Part shown: in pieces, positions 20,308 to 29,716 of the stretch
Position numbering within the stretch: position 1 is the first letter of the stretch
Layout: each line of letters begins with the position of its first letter
Assembly: GCF_020623625.1 (NCBI RefSeq)
Contig: NC_060204.1
Coordinates: 908,501-972,500, forward strand
Direction: 5' to 3'
From: Saccharomycodes ludwigii
Taxonomy: Eukaryota; Ascomycota; Saccharomycetes; Saccharomycodales; Saccharomycodaceae
Length of the DNA: 64,000 bases
Notes under the pieces: model-generated
Databases searched by the model: none
What the model was told of the DNA's origin: nothing
What the model saw: only the letters and a program-made list of their open reading frames with translations
Position numbers and translations under genes: made by a program

Positions 20308-23300
20308 ATGAGCGACTCAGATACCACTGTCAAGGTTATTTTCAAATTACCTCTAAGCTTAGCGTCTAAAGACAATAATAAAATTGAATATGATGTTTCA
20401 AGAGAATCTATCGTCACCAACATTGCTGATCTGTTACGCTTTACCCCACAATGCAAATTCATCACGAATTACACGTTATTGTACAATGGCAAAGAAGTCG
20501 ATTTTTTGAAAAGTTTCAAAGATTTACACGAAACTAGTAAAGAATATGTGTTACATCTACAACTGTCTCATTATACTACTGCTTCCGCTATATCTCACTT
20601 TTTATCTTTCAGAAGTTCTATTGGGCTTTTATCTGAAAGTGTTGACGGGATCTCTGAATTTGCCATTTCTGGAGGTGCCACCTTTGATGATTTAAAATTA
20701 AAAGACATTAAACCAGCTAAAGCACAACAAGAAAAAGAAGTCACAAAAGAGGATTCAAAAGAAGGTGCAAAAGAAGGTGCAAAAGAGAACACAAAAGAAG
20801 ATGCTAATGAAGAGAAAGCTCAAGAGTTTCAAATTTCTGAGGAGGAAAAAAAAGAAGTTGTTGATATCATTGCTGAAATTTTAGATAAAGATGCCAAACC
20901 AGGCATTTCAAAAGTCTTAGCTTACAAGAATAATTTTATTGCTCCATGTGTTCGTTCGTTAACAATTTCCAATTACAATCCTGTCCCATCATTTTATAAG
21001 TGCAGAGGACATACTTTGTACTTACAAGTTGTCACTTTGGAAGGCGAAGTTTTCCATATCACTGGTGATTCTGCTGGATTTTATGTTAACAAATCAAGCT
21101 CCAACAAATTTGATCCATCTCCAAAAGATGAATTCCGTGGTATTACTTTATATGACGTTATTTCACACCACTCCAAGAAATTTATTTCTCATGTTAATGA
21201 TTTGGAAAAAAAGATATCTACATTAGATCTGGCTTACTACTCTCCTGTTACTACCACCTTTTTGAATAAGCCATGGTTTGTTTCTCAACCGAACATTGTT
21301 GGTGATTACACCACATTACAAATGCCTGCAATCGAAGGTTTACAACAAGATAGGGATTTAAGTAATGAATTCCAGTCTGTTAGAGATGAGCCTGTATCCA
21401 CCTTCCATGATCGTGTCTCCAGTGAAAAATTATTGGCCAAAATTGCTCATGATTTCAACGTTGCTGCTGTTACTGGTGCCATGAAAGTCATTAACGGTGA
21501 ATTGACCCCATTAAACATTGATAGTTCCTTTGCAGAGACGGAAGCTGCTAAAACTTATTACCACCACAACATTTTTTACAGTTATGTTTCTGATTACATG
21601 GACGAACATAAAGAAGAAGGTGGTTCAGAATATGTTTCTGCTTCTACCAACGCTGATTTGAACACTATCAAAATCTTACACCGTTTAGGTTCTCAAGAAA
21701 TTCGTTACTTGTTGACTACTATTGTTGACTATTGTGGCCGCAGAATTTTATGCCAAGCTACTGTTCCTGGTTTACTAGAAATCATGGGTGTTAACCCAGA
21801 AGCCAAACCTAAGGAAGATGAGGAAAAGGAAAATTTTGATAGCAGATACGCAAACGATATTGTGGTTATATACGGTTCTAATGATGAAACTGGCGAAATT
21901 GCATACAATGAGAAATTTAACAAGAACCTAAATGCTTTAAGCCAGTATTTCCACTTGAAACCACATACTGTTGATGGGAAAGAATTTTTCGTTTCTTCTA
22001 AAACCAAGGGATTGGTAGGTTCTGATAAGAGAAACTACATCATGGACCTGTATGGGTTCCAGCCATTGGATTACAAGTTTATTTCTGAGTACTTTGATGG
22101 TGTTTCAGATCCTAATCAGCGCTATCCACACAGAAATGCTTTTATTCGTCATGAATTGGTTAATAAATGGTGGAATGAAAAGGTGGAGACTACCAAATTA
22201 GATTTATCTAAAGCCTTTGAAGAAAAAGAGTTTAGTTTCAACCCAGATGATGAAAAGGATCCCGTTTCCAAAGAAATTTCTGAATATTTAACTGGTAAAG
22301 TTATTCCTCAATTATTCAAAAACATTTTGGAACAATTGGTCACTTTGCCCTTTGATGGTGAACAGTTGACTGATATTTTTCATAAATCGGGTGTTAACAT
22401 GCGTTACTTGGGTGCTTTTTTGAAACTAGTTGAAGATGAATTGGAAAAGGAAGTCAAGGATCATGAAAAGAAAAAAGCTGAACTTGTTGAGCGTAATGTA
22501 GAATACAAGGAGTATGAAAAGAATAGATTAATTAAAATTGAAAAATTGATCAAAGAGAGACGTGAAGAGATCAACAAATATGTTATGGAAGGTAAAGATG
22601 TTCCAGAAGAATTAACCAAAAACTTGAATTTGGATGATGCAGATATTAGAAAACCAAATACTGAAGAGCCACATATTGTGAACTATGACAATTTGAACTT
22701 TTTACGTTTTATTATTCAGTTAGAAGTTGTTTCTCGTTCTTTGAAGCATATTTTAAAGAACAAATCTTTTGGCTTACCAGTTACTACTGTCCCTGCCTTG
22801 ATTTCCTATGTTTTCAATTTGTTATTTGGCAATCAATATAATACCCAACCCGAGCTTCAAATTTTAGATCCAGCTTATGCTGAGGATAAGGAAATTATCA
22901 GCAGCATTTCTGGCTTGACTCGTGAATCCATTATTAAGCAAATCCAACACGAAGCTTCCATTCGTTTCCATTGTACTATTAGTGACGATTGGTTTGACAA
23001 GGAACTAGCTACTAGAAACCAATTTAATTTGATTAGATCTATTTGTATGAAATTTGGTATCCAGTTGTTTAATAAATCGTACTATTTTACTAAAGAACAA
23101 TTTGAAAATTATAAGGAATCATTGGATAAGAAAACAAGAAACAAGTTACAACCACCCTTACAGACTTTCTCCACAAGTGATTTCACTGTTAGGCCTGTTA
23201 TTAAAGACTCTGATTATGTGTCAACATTTGCCGATGAATTGTGGAATGCCGGTGCTATTCAATTGAGTGAAAACCAAGAGGAAGCCTTTTCTTTAATCTC

Positions 23301-24105
23301 ACGTTCCATTGCCGTTAAAGAACAAGTCAACGGATCCATCCATGCTTCTGTTGGTGAAAATTATTTGACTTTATCATTCTTTTACTCCAAACAGGGGAAA
23401 ATCCAAGAAGCAATTGCATTTGCCCGTCAAGCTAGTATTATTTTGGAAAGAACAACTGGTGTCGATTCTTTTGTTACGTTAAAAGCCTTAACCAATTTGG
23501 CCATATTGGAATTTAGTAATGAATCTGCCTACAATTGCGTCAAGTTAATATCCAGAATTTTGAACATTTTGGAAGCATCTGTTGGTTATGACTGTCATCC
23601 AAGTATTTTATCTATTTTAGAAACTTTACAAAGATTAGCTTTGCGCTGTAAAGAGCTGAATTTGACTGTTAAGATTGTTGAAAAGGTCAATGATTTAATA
23701 GTTAAGATTCAAAACGGGTTCAAGGGAACTGCTTATGCCATGAACTTATCCACTTTGGGTAACTTGTATGCTACCTTCCAAGATTATACAAATTCTTTGA
23801 AATGTATTGAGGAGGCTCATAAGATCTATTCTGATGAGTTAGGTTTAGATCATAATTTGACTTTAACTGCCACTCAATGGTTAAACAGTTTGAATGGAAT
23901 TGTTGCATCTCAGAAATTGGCTCGTACTCAGGCTGCTGTAAATGCTGCTCCACGCGGTACACAAGCTAATTCATCAAATAGTGGTGCTAAGAAAAACGGC
24001 AAATCTAATAAAAAAAAGTTAGTTGGCAAAAGTATTGAAGAATTGGTTGAGTTTGTCGAAGGCGGTGAGCCTAAAAAATCCAACAAGGGTGGTAACAAAC
24101 ATTAA
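20308..24105 (+). CDS. CLU1: Clustered-mitochondria protein Clu1 (Tif31)
   Basis: The 1265-residue protein has a CLU N-terminal ubiquitin-like region (about 1-110) and a charged Lys/Glu linker (about 140-185). The central Clu domain (about 330-610) includes YGSNDETGEI and LYGFQPLDYKFI. An eIF3-p135-type region follows (about 780-960), then TPR repeats (about 1000-1190, for example AISFARQAS-like helices). The basic tail is rich in Lys, Ser and Asn. Clu1 is a cytosolic, eIF3-associated, mRNA-binding protein; its loss clusters mitochondria. The length matches S. cerevisiae (1277). It is convergent with SEC59, as YMR012W and YMR013C are in S. cerevisiae. Confidence 0.96.
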   Translation: MSDSDTTVKVIFKLPLSLASKDNNKIEYDVSRESIVTNIADLLRFTPQCKFITNYTLLYNGKEVDFLKSFKDLHETSKEYVLHLQLSHYTTASAISHFLSFRSSIGLLSESVDGISEFAISGGATFDDLKLKDIKPAKAQQEKEVTKEDSKEGAKEGAKENTKEDANEEKAQEFQISEEEKKEVVDIIAEILDKDAKPGISKVLAYKNNFIAPCVRSLTISNYNPVPSFYKCRGHTLYLQVVTLEGEVFHITGDSAGFYVNKSSSNKFDPSPKDEFRGITLYDVISHHSKKFISHVNDLEKKISTLDLAYYSPVTTTFLNKPWFVSQPNIVGDYTTLQMPAIEGLQQDRDLSNEFQSVRDEPVSTFHDRVSSEKLLAKIAHDFNVAAVTGAMKVINGELTPLNIDSSFAETEAAKTYYHHNIFYSYVSDYMDEHKEEGGSEYVSASTNADLNTIKILHRLGSQEIRYLLTTIVDYCGRRILCQATVPGLLEIMGVNPEAKPKEDEEKENFDSRYANDIVVIYGSNDETGEIAYNEKFNKNLNALSQYFHLKPHTVDGKEFFVSSKTKGLVGSDKRNYIMDLYGFQPLDYKFISEYFDGVSDPNQRYPHRNAFIRHELVNKWWNEKVETTKLDLSKAFEEKEFSFNPDDEKDPVSKEISEYLTGKVIPQLFKNILEQLVTLPFDGEQLTDIFHKSGVNMRYLGAFLKLVEDELEKEVKDHEKKKAELVERNVEYKEYEKNRLIKIEKLIKERREEINKYVMEGKDVPEELTKNLNLDDADIRKPNTEEPHIVNYDNLNFLRFIIQLEVVSRSLKHILKNKSFGLPVTTVPALISYVFNLLFGNQYNTQPELQILDPAYAEDKEIISSISGLTRESIIKQIQHEASIRFHCTISDDWFDKELATRNQFNLIRSICMKFGIQLFNKSYYFTKEQFENYKESLDKKTRNKLQPPLQTFSTSDFTVRPVIKDSDYVSTFADELWNAGAIQLSENQEEAFSLISRSIAVKEQVNGSIHASVGENYLTLSFFYSKQGKIQEAIAFARQASIILERTTGVDSFVTLKALTNLAILEFSNESAYNCVKLISRILNILEASVGYDCHPSILSILETLQRLALRCKELNLTVKIVEKVNDLIVKIQNGFKGTAYAMNLSTLGNLYATFQDYTNSLKCIEEAHKIYSDELGLDHNLTLTATQWLNSLNGIVASQKLARTQAAVNAAPRGTQANSSNSGAKKNGKSNKKKLVGKSIEELVEFVEGGEPKKSNKGGNKH

Positions 24106-24273
24106 CGTTAGTTAATCATACATATGTATATGTATGGAATTATGTTATGTAATTTTTGATTTTTTTTTTTTTTTTTTTTTTATTCTAAGCTTTGTATTTT
24201 AAAATATAACACAATTAAAATAAATGTTTTTGTATATCTATATATGTATATATATTGTATATTCTTCTGTATA

Positions 24274-25893
24274 TTAAATGTGCATTAGTTTAGATAGTAC
24301 TAACATGAAGGCCGGCACCAATATATTATCGTTCATATCGCTATTGGCTTCTAATATTCCAGAAACAAAACAATTTAACAAATAACGAGAAGCCAGGTCC
24401 CATGTGAGACCAATGTCCCTATTATTTTGAGTGGAGGTATAAAAAATAAATAAAACAATAGAAGTAACAAAAGTTAGTAATATAAATGCAAGCGTGCCTT
24501 CAAAAGTTTTCTTTGTACCATACCAAAAAATTTTGCCGTATCTTCCGCCAATAATAGATGCAAAAGAATCACCAACACCCAAAGATATAACACCCCACAA
24601 TTGGTTATCAATTAGTAAAGGTAACGCGCAACCTATGATTAAATAAATGTAAGAGATGATTATTGGGCCCTGGTTATCTCTAAAATCAGCAAAGGACCTA
24701 AGTTTCATATCCAACATGGATCCAATCGGCCAAATTTGCAAAAATCTAATATATTCCACGATTAAAAACAACGGGATTGTCCCAGCAAGGGAAATTTTAA
24801 CAAAATCAGGGTCATACTTAAAGGGAATCGAGATTAATAGCAAAATCAGAAAATGCCAGACTTTTCTCGATGTGTTTAAAGAGACTCCGTTTTGACAAAA
24901 AATCACAATATTTGGAATTAAGATTAGTAAACAGGATAACCACACACATAATATAACTAGCCTTGTAGAAGATTGCATAATGTAGTTGTATAACCATATG
25001 ATTGGTGTGTAATTACTGCTGTGGAAAATAGGGGTTAATAAATAATTGATTAAGATTGGGAAGCCAACTAAAATATTGGACAATAATAAACCCGATCTAG
25101 TCATAGACTGTGGTTTGGTGAAAAGGGGATCGATTATAAAATTTGCCAACATGATGATAAAAAGAGCAATTAATGATTTTTGCAAAATTTGGAACGGTAA
25201 TGAAGTGGAGGAAAAATCAACAATGAATAACACATTGGTTAATAAAATAGAAAATAAATTACATTCAATCAAGGTGAAACTTTTTAATTGGGAGACTTTA
25301 ACCAGTATCCAACAAATCATATAATTTATTATGCAACAATAGACTATGAACAAATGAGAAAGTTCTGGGACTGCAACGTCATGATTACTGTAGTAGGAAG
25401 AAAGAATAAGGTACCCGAAAATGGATTGTAATGGAATTTTAGTGAAAACGGGGATTCTTAAATAGTTGAAAAGCAAACAACAATTTAGTATTAGCATTTT
25501 GGAAGTAGTAGTATCACTACTGTACAATAGAGAAAAACTTAATGGCAAAAAAATCAGATAAAAAACATCAAAGACCCCATTTTTATGATTAGTTAAGTGA
25601 TAATAATAGTAACCTTCGTTATAATTTTTATAGTTGGAAATTTGATTGCTTTGTTTCCTTAATGAATACATATATGCTGCAATAAAAGTCACAAAGGTAA
25701 CAATTATGGTAGTTATATCAACGGTGGATAATTTGTTTTTCGTATAATCACTTAGAAATAGGATATGAGTGGTTGCCATTAATATGAGAAGTTGGACTAA
25801 TTTATTGGGAGAACTTAAATCATTAAAAATTAGACGCCATGTTTTAATAAATTGGGTTGGGGTTACCGTTGATTGAAGGTTGGGATCACTCAT
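24274..25893 (-). CDS. SEC59: Dolichol kinase Sec59
   Basis: The 539-residue protein is almost entirely hydrophobic, with about 13-15 membrane helices. The diagnostic C-terminal block GVGDSFASIIGGRYGKI (about residues 436-452), followed by KKTFEGTLAF, is the CTP-binding region of the polyprenol kinase family. Sec59 phosphorylates dolichol with CTP in the ER membrane, supplying dolichyl phosphate for N-glycosylation, O-mannosylation and GPI anchors. Length is close to S. cerevisiae (519). The gene is convergent with CLU1 across only about 170 bp and is followed upstream by the snoRNA array. Confidence 0.95.
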   Translation of the reverse strand: MSDPNLQSTVTPTQFIKTWRLIFNDLSSPNKLVQLLILMATTHILFLSDYTKNKLSTVDITTIIVTFVTFIAAYMYSLRKQSNQISNYKNYNEGYYYYHLTNHKNGVFDVFYLIFLPLSFSLLYSSDTTTSKMLILNCCLLFNYLRIPVFTKIPLQSIFGYLILSSYYSNHDVAVPELSHLFIVYCCIINYMICWILVKVSQLKSFTLIECNLFSILLTNVLFIVDFSSTSLPFQILQKSLIALFIIMLANFIIDPLFTKPQSMTRSGLLLSNILVGFPILINYLLTPIFHSSNYTPIIWLYNYIMQSSTRLVILCVWLSCLLILIPNIVIFCQNGVSLNTSRKVWHFLILLLISIPFKYDPDFVKISLAGTIPLFLIVEYIRFLQIWPIGSMLDMKLRSFADFRDNQGPIIISYIYLIIGCALPLLIDNQLWGVISLGVGDSFASIIGGRYGKIFWYGTKKTFEGTLAFILLTFVTSIVLFIFYTSTQNNRDIGLTWDLASRYLLNCFVSGILEANSDMNDNILVPAFMLVLSKLMHI

Positions 25894-26547
25894 GGATGAA
25901 TATAATGTATGGAGACAAAGACCCTTGGTGGAGTGAGATTTAATTTATTGTTGGATAGAGGATATATTTGACCTTGGATTAAAAAGAAAAGTAAGATAGA
26001 TGAAAAGGTTGTCTTTTCGCTAAGCAGTGGTCAAATTGTGACTGCTGCATTAAAGAAACAAACAAAGAATTAAAAGACAACGTATAAAAAAAAAAGCCCT
26101 AAAACGGTTTTTTTTCCTTTCTTTTTTTTTTGAAAATTTTTTAATTACAAACAAAAAAAAAAAAAGAAAAAAGAAAAAAAAAAAAAAAAGGAAAAACAGC
26201 AACATTTTTTTTTTTCTTAAATTTCTTCAAATTGTATTTAAATAACAGTTTTTTTCAATCCTTTTACATTCTTAAGCATTATGATTACAATATCGGTATT
26301 CAATGCAATCTTTTTATCCTTTATATAAATAATACATATCATCTATCCAGAATAAGAAAAGAAAAAGTAAAAAGACATCCAAGAGGAGAACGTTACAAAG
26401 CTTTTTTTCTTTCTGTTCACTGTCTTTTTTTATTTTCTTTTTTTTAGCTACTAACTTTTAAATATAGAGTATTTTGTGTGAATCAAGAAAAGAAAAAGGA
26501 AAAACAAAAAAAAACACATTTAAGCATAAAATAAAGAGAAACGTGCT
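25894..26547. promoter_or_regulatory. Divergent upstream region of SEC59 and the snoRNA array
   Basis: No protein gene is seen. T-runs and A-runs occur at 26109-26220, with a TATATAAATAATAC stretch at about 26319-26332 that could serve the plus-strand array. The snoRNA precursor promoter must lie here if the array is one transcript, which is an inference. Confidence 0.45.
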
Positions 26548-26646
26548 TCAACGTGATGACCAACATTTAAAAAATTACAAACTAGAGTTTCTGAATATCT
26601 AATGATTAGAAACTAAATATGCATTTACTGATAGTTTTCCCTTTTA
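26548..26646 (+). ncRNA. SNR78: C/D-box snoRNA snR78 (25S Um2421 guide)
   Basis: C box GTGATGA (26553-26559), D' CTGA (26591-26594), C' near AATGATTA (26601-26608), D CTGA (26638-26641). The segment before D', CAAACTAGAGT, is complementary over 11 nt to 25S ACUCUAGUUUG. The fifth base upstream of D' pairs with U2421. First member of the seven-gene array. Confidence 0.9.
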
Positions 26647-26730
26647 GTTGCTTCTACTTTTTTTTTTATTTATTTATTTTGTTTTTTCCCTTTTCTTTTT
26701 TTGGGTTCAAGTACATCATAGTATTGCTTC

Positions 26731-26750
26731 AAGGATATAGTTGTATCCTT
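26731..26750 (+). promoter_or_regulatory. Rnt1-type AGNN hairpin between snR78 and snR77
   Basis: AAGGATAT-AGTT-GTATCCTT forms an 8-bp stem (one T-G pair closing) capped by an AGTT tetraloop. Weaker pairing continues outward. Yeast RNase III (Rnt1) cuts near such AGNN loops to separate polycistronic snoRNAs. Confidence 0.75.
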
Positions 26751-26807
26751 CACTATATGCTATTATATTTAAAAATTTCTTTCTAATATCATTTTCATTT
26801 ATTTAAT

Positions 26808-26900
26808 TTTTTATGATGAAAAATCAAAAAGAATAAAGCTGGAATTACCTTCTGATTTTTAATTGAAGAACTCTTTTTGGCAAACAACAACCTGACTTAA
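26808..26900 (+). ncRNA. SNR77: C/D-box snoRNA snR77 (18S Um578 guide)
   Basis: C box ATGATGA (26813-26819), D' CTGA (26852-26855), D CTGA (26892-26895); a short TTAA-type terminal stem closes the ends. Before D', AGCTGGAATTACC pairs with 18S GGUAAUUCCAGCU, and the fifth base lands on U578 next to the decoding-centre G577. Confidence 0.92.
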
Positions 26901-26987
26901 ATATTAATGAATTTGATTTTTATTTTTATTTTTATAATTATTAATCCCTTCTACTTATTTTTTTTTTGTGTACTGACTAACTTTGTT

Positions 26988-27003
26988 GAATACAGCCGTA
27001 TTC
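26988..27003 (+). promoter_or_regulatory. Rnt1-type AGNN hairpin between snR77 and snR76
   Basis: GAATAC-AGCC-GTATTC is a perfect 6-bp stem with an AGCC tetraloop, extended by further TTG/CTT-side pairing. It is the clearest RNase III-type signal in the array. Confidence 0.8.
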
Positions 27004-27023
27004 TTCATGTTAAGGAATATAAG

Positions 27024-27140
27024 GAGTTGGGATGTGAAGAGTCATAGCACTGGGCACTGAATTTTTTAATTTTAAATTTGAATGAGTGACACTGCTTTTT
27101 ATGGTGGGCCTCAGAAACCCTCCGTGACTGATCCCTAATC
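27024..27140 (+). ncRNA. SNR76: C/D-box snoRNA snR76 (25S Cm2197 guide)
   Basis: The guide AGCACTGGGCA (27046-27056) sits directly before a CTGA box (27057-27060) and is complementary to 25S UGCCCAGUGCU; the fifth base pairs with C2197. The final D box is CTGA at 27128-27131. A terminal stem TTGGGA/TCCCTAA encloses the unit. The C box next to the stem is degenerate (ATGTGAA instead of RTGATGA), the weakest in the array. Confidence 0.85.
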
Positions 27141-27237
27141 TATTTTAAGTGTTATTTTTTACTGCCTTGGGTGGTGAACAGTTATGTATATGGAAAGAAG
27201 TATTTGATATGTTACATATATTTATTTTGAAAATATA

Positions 27238-27312
27238 GTCGATTACGGTGATGATATTTTTAAAAATAGATGACGAGTCTGATTTTTGAGGTTTTTCTCA
27301 CTGAAGACAAAA
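27238..27312 (+). ncRNA. SNR75: C/D-box snoRNA snR75 (25S Gm2288 guide)
   Basis: C box GTGATGA (27248-27254), D' CTGA (27279-27282), D CTGA (27301-27304). The segment before D', TAGATGACGAG, pairs with 25S CUCGUCAUCUA, and the fifth base pairs with G2288. The spacing is compact. Confidence 0.9.
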
Positions 27313-27432
27313 AATTTAATTTTATACCATTCATGCTTTTCTGAAGAATTCGATTAATTTTAATATTATGTATTAACTGAATTATTAGTGAATGATTCTA
27401 TATTTCTTTCCATGTACAATTTTTTTTTTTTT

Positions 27433-27537
27433 TTGATAATGATGATACAAATTAAAACTCAAAGACAAGCATATGTCTGATGGAAAAGTTTTTTTCTATA
27501 TATGAATGAGTGTTTTAACTCAAATGTCTGATCTTTC
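27433..27537 (+). ncRNA. SNR74: C/D-box snoRNA snR74 (18S Am28 guide)
   Basis: C box ATGATGA (27439-27445), D' CTGA (27477-27480), D CTGA (27528-27531); TTGA/TCAA closes the ends. The segment before D', AGACAAGCATATG, is complementary to 18S CAUAUGCUUGUCU near the 5' end of 18S rRNA. The fifth base pairs with A28. Confidence 0.93.
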
Positions 27538-27571
27538 AATTATCATTAATTTTCTATCTATCTTTTTTGTT

Positions 27572-27695
27572 AGCATGTTTTATGATGATTCCTTTTTTAT
27601 CACGACGGTCAACTTATTGTAATACACGTTTAGTATTACCAACTTGATGATAATTGCCTGTGACAGGGCTGTTTAGACTGATACAAAAACATGCT
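27572..27695 (+). ncRNA. SNR73: C/D-box snoRNA snR73 (25S Cm2959 guide)
   Basis: C box ATGATGA (27582-27588), C' TTGATGA (27644-27650), D CTGA (27678-27681). A strong terminal stem AGCATGTTTT/AAAACATGCT is visible. The guide TCACGACGGTC (27600-27610) pairs with 25S GACCGUCGUGA. The D' box implied by the five-nucleotide rule is a degenerate CTTA, placing the target on C2959. Confidence 0.9.
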
Positions 27696-27784
27696 TTCTA
27701 ATTTTTTTTTTTTATTTTAAATTTTTTTTTTTTTAAACCAGATTTGCGTATTAATGCAATACTTACGAAATGTAAGTTGAATTA

Positions 27785-27802
27785 CTTGTTAAGGATAACA
27801 AG
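27785..27802 (+). promoter_or_regulatory. Rnt1-type AGNN hairpin between snR73 and snR72
   Basis: CTTGTTA-AGGA-TAACAAG is a perfect 7-bp stem with an AGGA tetraloop, matching the AGNN class cut by yeast RNase III. Confidence 0.8.
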
Positions 27803-27842
27803 AAGATAGATAGAATCTTGATCAATAACTATTATATTCAAA

Positions 27843-27942
27843 ATATATATATGATGACTTTTGTTATTAATTCTAACTGATTTTATTCATGAAGAGCCAA
27901 AAAAATAACTTAACGATTTGCATGTCAGTCTGATATATATGT
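27843..27942 (+). ncRNA. SNR72: C/D-box snoRNA snR72 (25S Am876 guide)
   Basis: C box ATGATGA (27851-27857), D' CTGA (27877-27880), D CTGA (27930-27933), with an ATATATA/TATATAT terminal stem. The segment before D, CGATTTGCATGTCAG, is complementary to 25S CUGACGUGCAAAUCG with one G-U pair; the fifth base pairs with A876. Last member of the array. Confidence 0.92.
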
Positions 27943-28312
27943 TTTTAAATGTTTAATTATTACTCTTTGTGAAATGCGGAAATAAGTAACATGTTTTTTA
28001 TGAAAGAATGAAGGGAGCTTTCTAAATGTTATGACCATAAATAAACTTTGTAATAATTGGAATAGCAATAAGTGGAAAGCTTGTTGTTGTTGTTGTTGTT
28101 GTTATAATATTACACGTTTCTTTTTTCTTTTTTTCTTTTCTTTTTTTTTTTTGTAATTTTCTTTTTTTTTTTTTGATATTCTTTTTATCTTTCTTTTCAC
28201 TCATATAATAGAATTAACTTTGCTTTATAATAACCATCAGAATAAAAGATTAACTAACAACAAATAAAAAACCAATCATTGCTTTCGCTAGTCCCTTCGT
28301 TCCCTCAACACC

Positions 28313-29716
28313 ATGCCCAAAGAAAATTTAATTTTTAAATTGGACAACCTAGAATACCAATATAATTATTTAAACAATTCATTGGAAAAGTTCGAACCTA
28401 GACTGATCACTACTAAAAAATTGTATAACACTAAAAGTATTAAAAAACAAACAATCTTAAACAGCAAATTATCCAAATTAAACAGGGAAGATGTTTTTAA
28501 AGACTTAAACAATTTAAAGTTGGATATTTTTAATAAAAAAGTGTATCATTTAACTAAAAAATTAACCACCATTTTCCAAATGAATCAAAATAAAAAGCAA
28601 TTTCAAGAAAAACTATCTTCTTCCCAAAACCATGACAGTGACGAACTTGATGCCATTGTAGACAGGATTGTTAGATCTAAAGTAGTTAAATTAACGATTC
28701 CCAGAATGTGTACGTATGATAGCACTACCAAGAATAAAACAGCACCTGCTTGGATCCAAAGTAGCGATTTTTTTGAAATTTTCCAGGATAAACAGAACAA
28801 ATACAATCCAAGCATAGTTTATTCTCAAATAATTGTACCATTAGGTTTGAATCCAATTATATCGAAAATATTTCAGGATAAAAAAGTCCGATCATTAGTA
28901 ACCGAATTTGAAAATGGATTGAATATGTTACTAAACAAAGAGAATAGAAAAAAATCGAGGGAAGAAAACCATAACCAGCAAGCTAAAATTCAAAAAGAAC
29001 AGACAAATGGAAACATGCATGATGTTGAACCTGCTAGTACGAATGAAGTTGGTGATTCCATTGATAAAAAAAATGATGGAAACTTGAAAGATGAAGATTT
29101 GGATGATATCTTGGCTCAATACAAAGACGTGGTAGCAGCATCAAGTGATGAAGAGGAGGATACGTCAAGCAATGAGAGTGTTAGTGGAGGACGTAGTAAC
29201 GATACATATACAAAAAGAAAGCGTGAAACAGATCAACCACAGCTATCTGCCAAAAAAATATCTAGCAACAAAAAAGATGAAGGCTCTTCGATTAAAAAAT
29301 ATAAATTGCCAGCTTTACAAGTTGGATATTTAAGCAATGAAGATAATGACGAAGATGATTTCTTTGAACCAGAAGTGAAGGAAGAAAAGCCACAAAGGAA
29401 AAATAGGAGAGGACAACGGGCTAGAAGAAAAATTTGGGAACAAAAATTTGGTTCTGGGGCCAAGCATATCCAAAGGGAATTGATCAAGGAAAAGGAATTG
29501 AGACAACAGCGTCAATTAGAATATGAGCAGAGACAGTTGAAGAGAGAATTAAAAGCTAAGGAAAGAGAAGAAATGGATAAAGAAAAAAGAGAGAAAAACA
29601 AAGAAATGGAAAGGAGAAGTAATACAAAGATTCATCCCTCTTGGGAAGCCAAAAAGTTACAAGAGCAGAAATTGAATAAAGTTAAATTTGAAGGTAAAAA
29701 AGTTGTGTTTAATTGA
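28313..29716 (+). CDS. BUD22: Ribosome biogenesis protein Bud22
   Basis: The 467-residue protein is highly charged. It has an N-terminal Lys/Asn-rich helical region (about 1-220), acidic patches (SSDEEED near 277-285 and NEDNDEDDFFEPE near 345), and a very basic coiled-coil C-terminus (about 365-467). The C-terminus contains KNRRGQRARRKIWEQKFGSGAKH and ends in HPSWEAKKLQEQ...GKKVVFN, the Bud22 family signature. Bud22 is a nucleolar factor needed for 18S rRNA maturation and 40S assembly. It lies directly downstream of an snoRNA array that modifies the same rRNAs, in the order SEC59-BUD22-ERG5 as in S. cerevisiae (YMR013C-015C). Confidence 0.93.
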   Translation: MPKENLIFKLDNLEYQYNYLNNSLEKFEPRLITTKKLYNTKSIKKQTILNSKLSKLNREDVFKDLNNLKLDIFNKKVYHLTKKLTTIFQMNQNKKQFQEKLSSSQNHDSDELDAIVDRIVRSKVVKLTIPRMCTYDSTTKNKTAPAWIQSSDFFEIFQDKQNKYNPSIVYSQIIVPLGLNPIISKIFQDKKVRSLVTEFENGLNMLLNKENRKKSREENHNQQAKIQKEQTNGNMHDVEPASTNEVGDSIDKKNDGNLKDEDLDDILAQYKDVVAASSDEEEDTSSNESVSGGRSNDTYTKRKRETDQPQLSAKKISSNKKDEGSSIKKYKLPALQVGYLSNEDNDEDDFFEPEVKEEKPQRKNRRGQRARRKIWEQKFGSGAKHIQRELIKEKELRQQRQLEYEQRQLKRELKAKEREEMDKEKREKNKEMERRSNTKIHPSWEAKKLQEQKLNKVKFEGKKVVFN

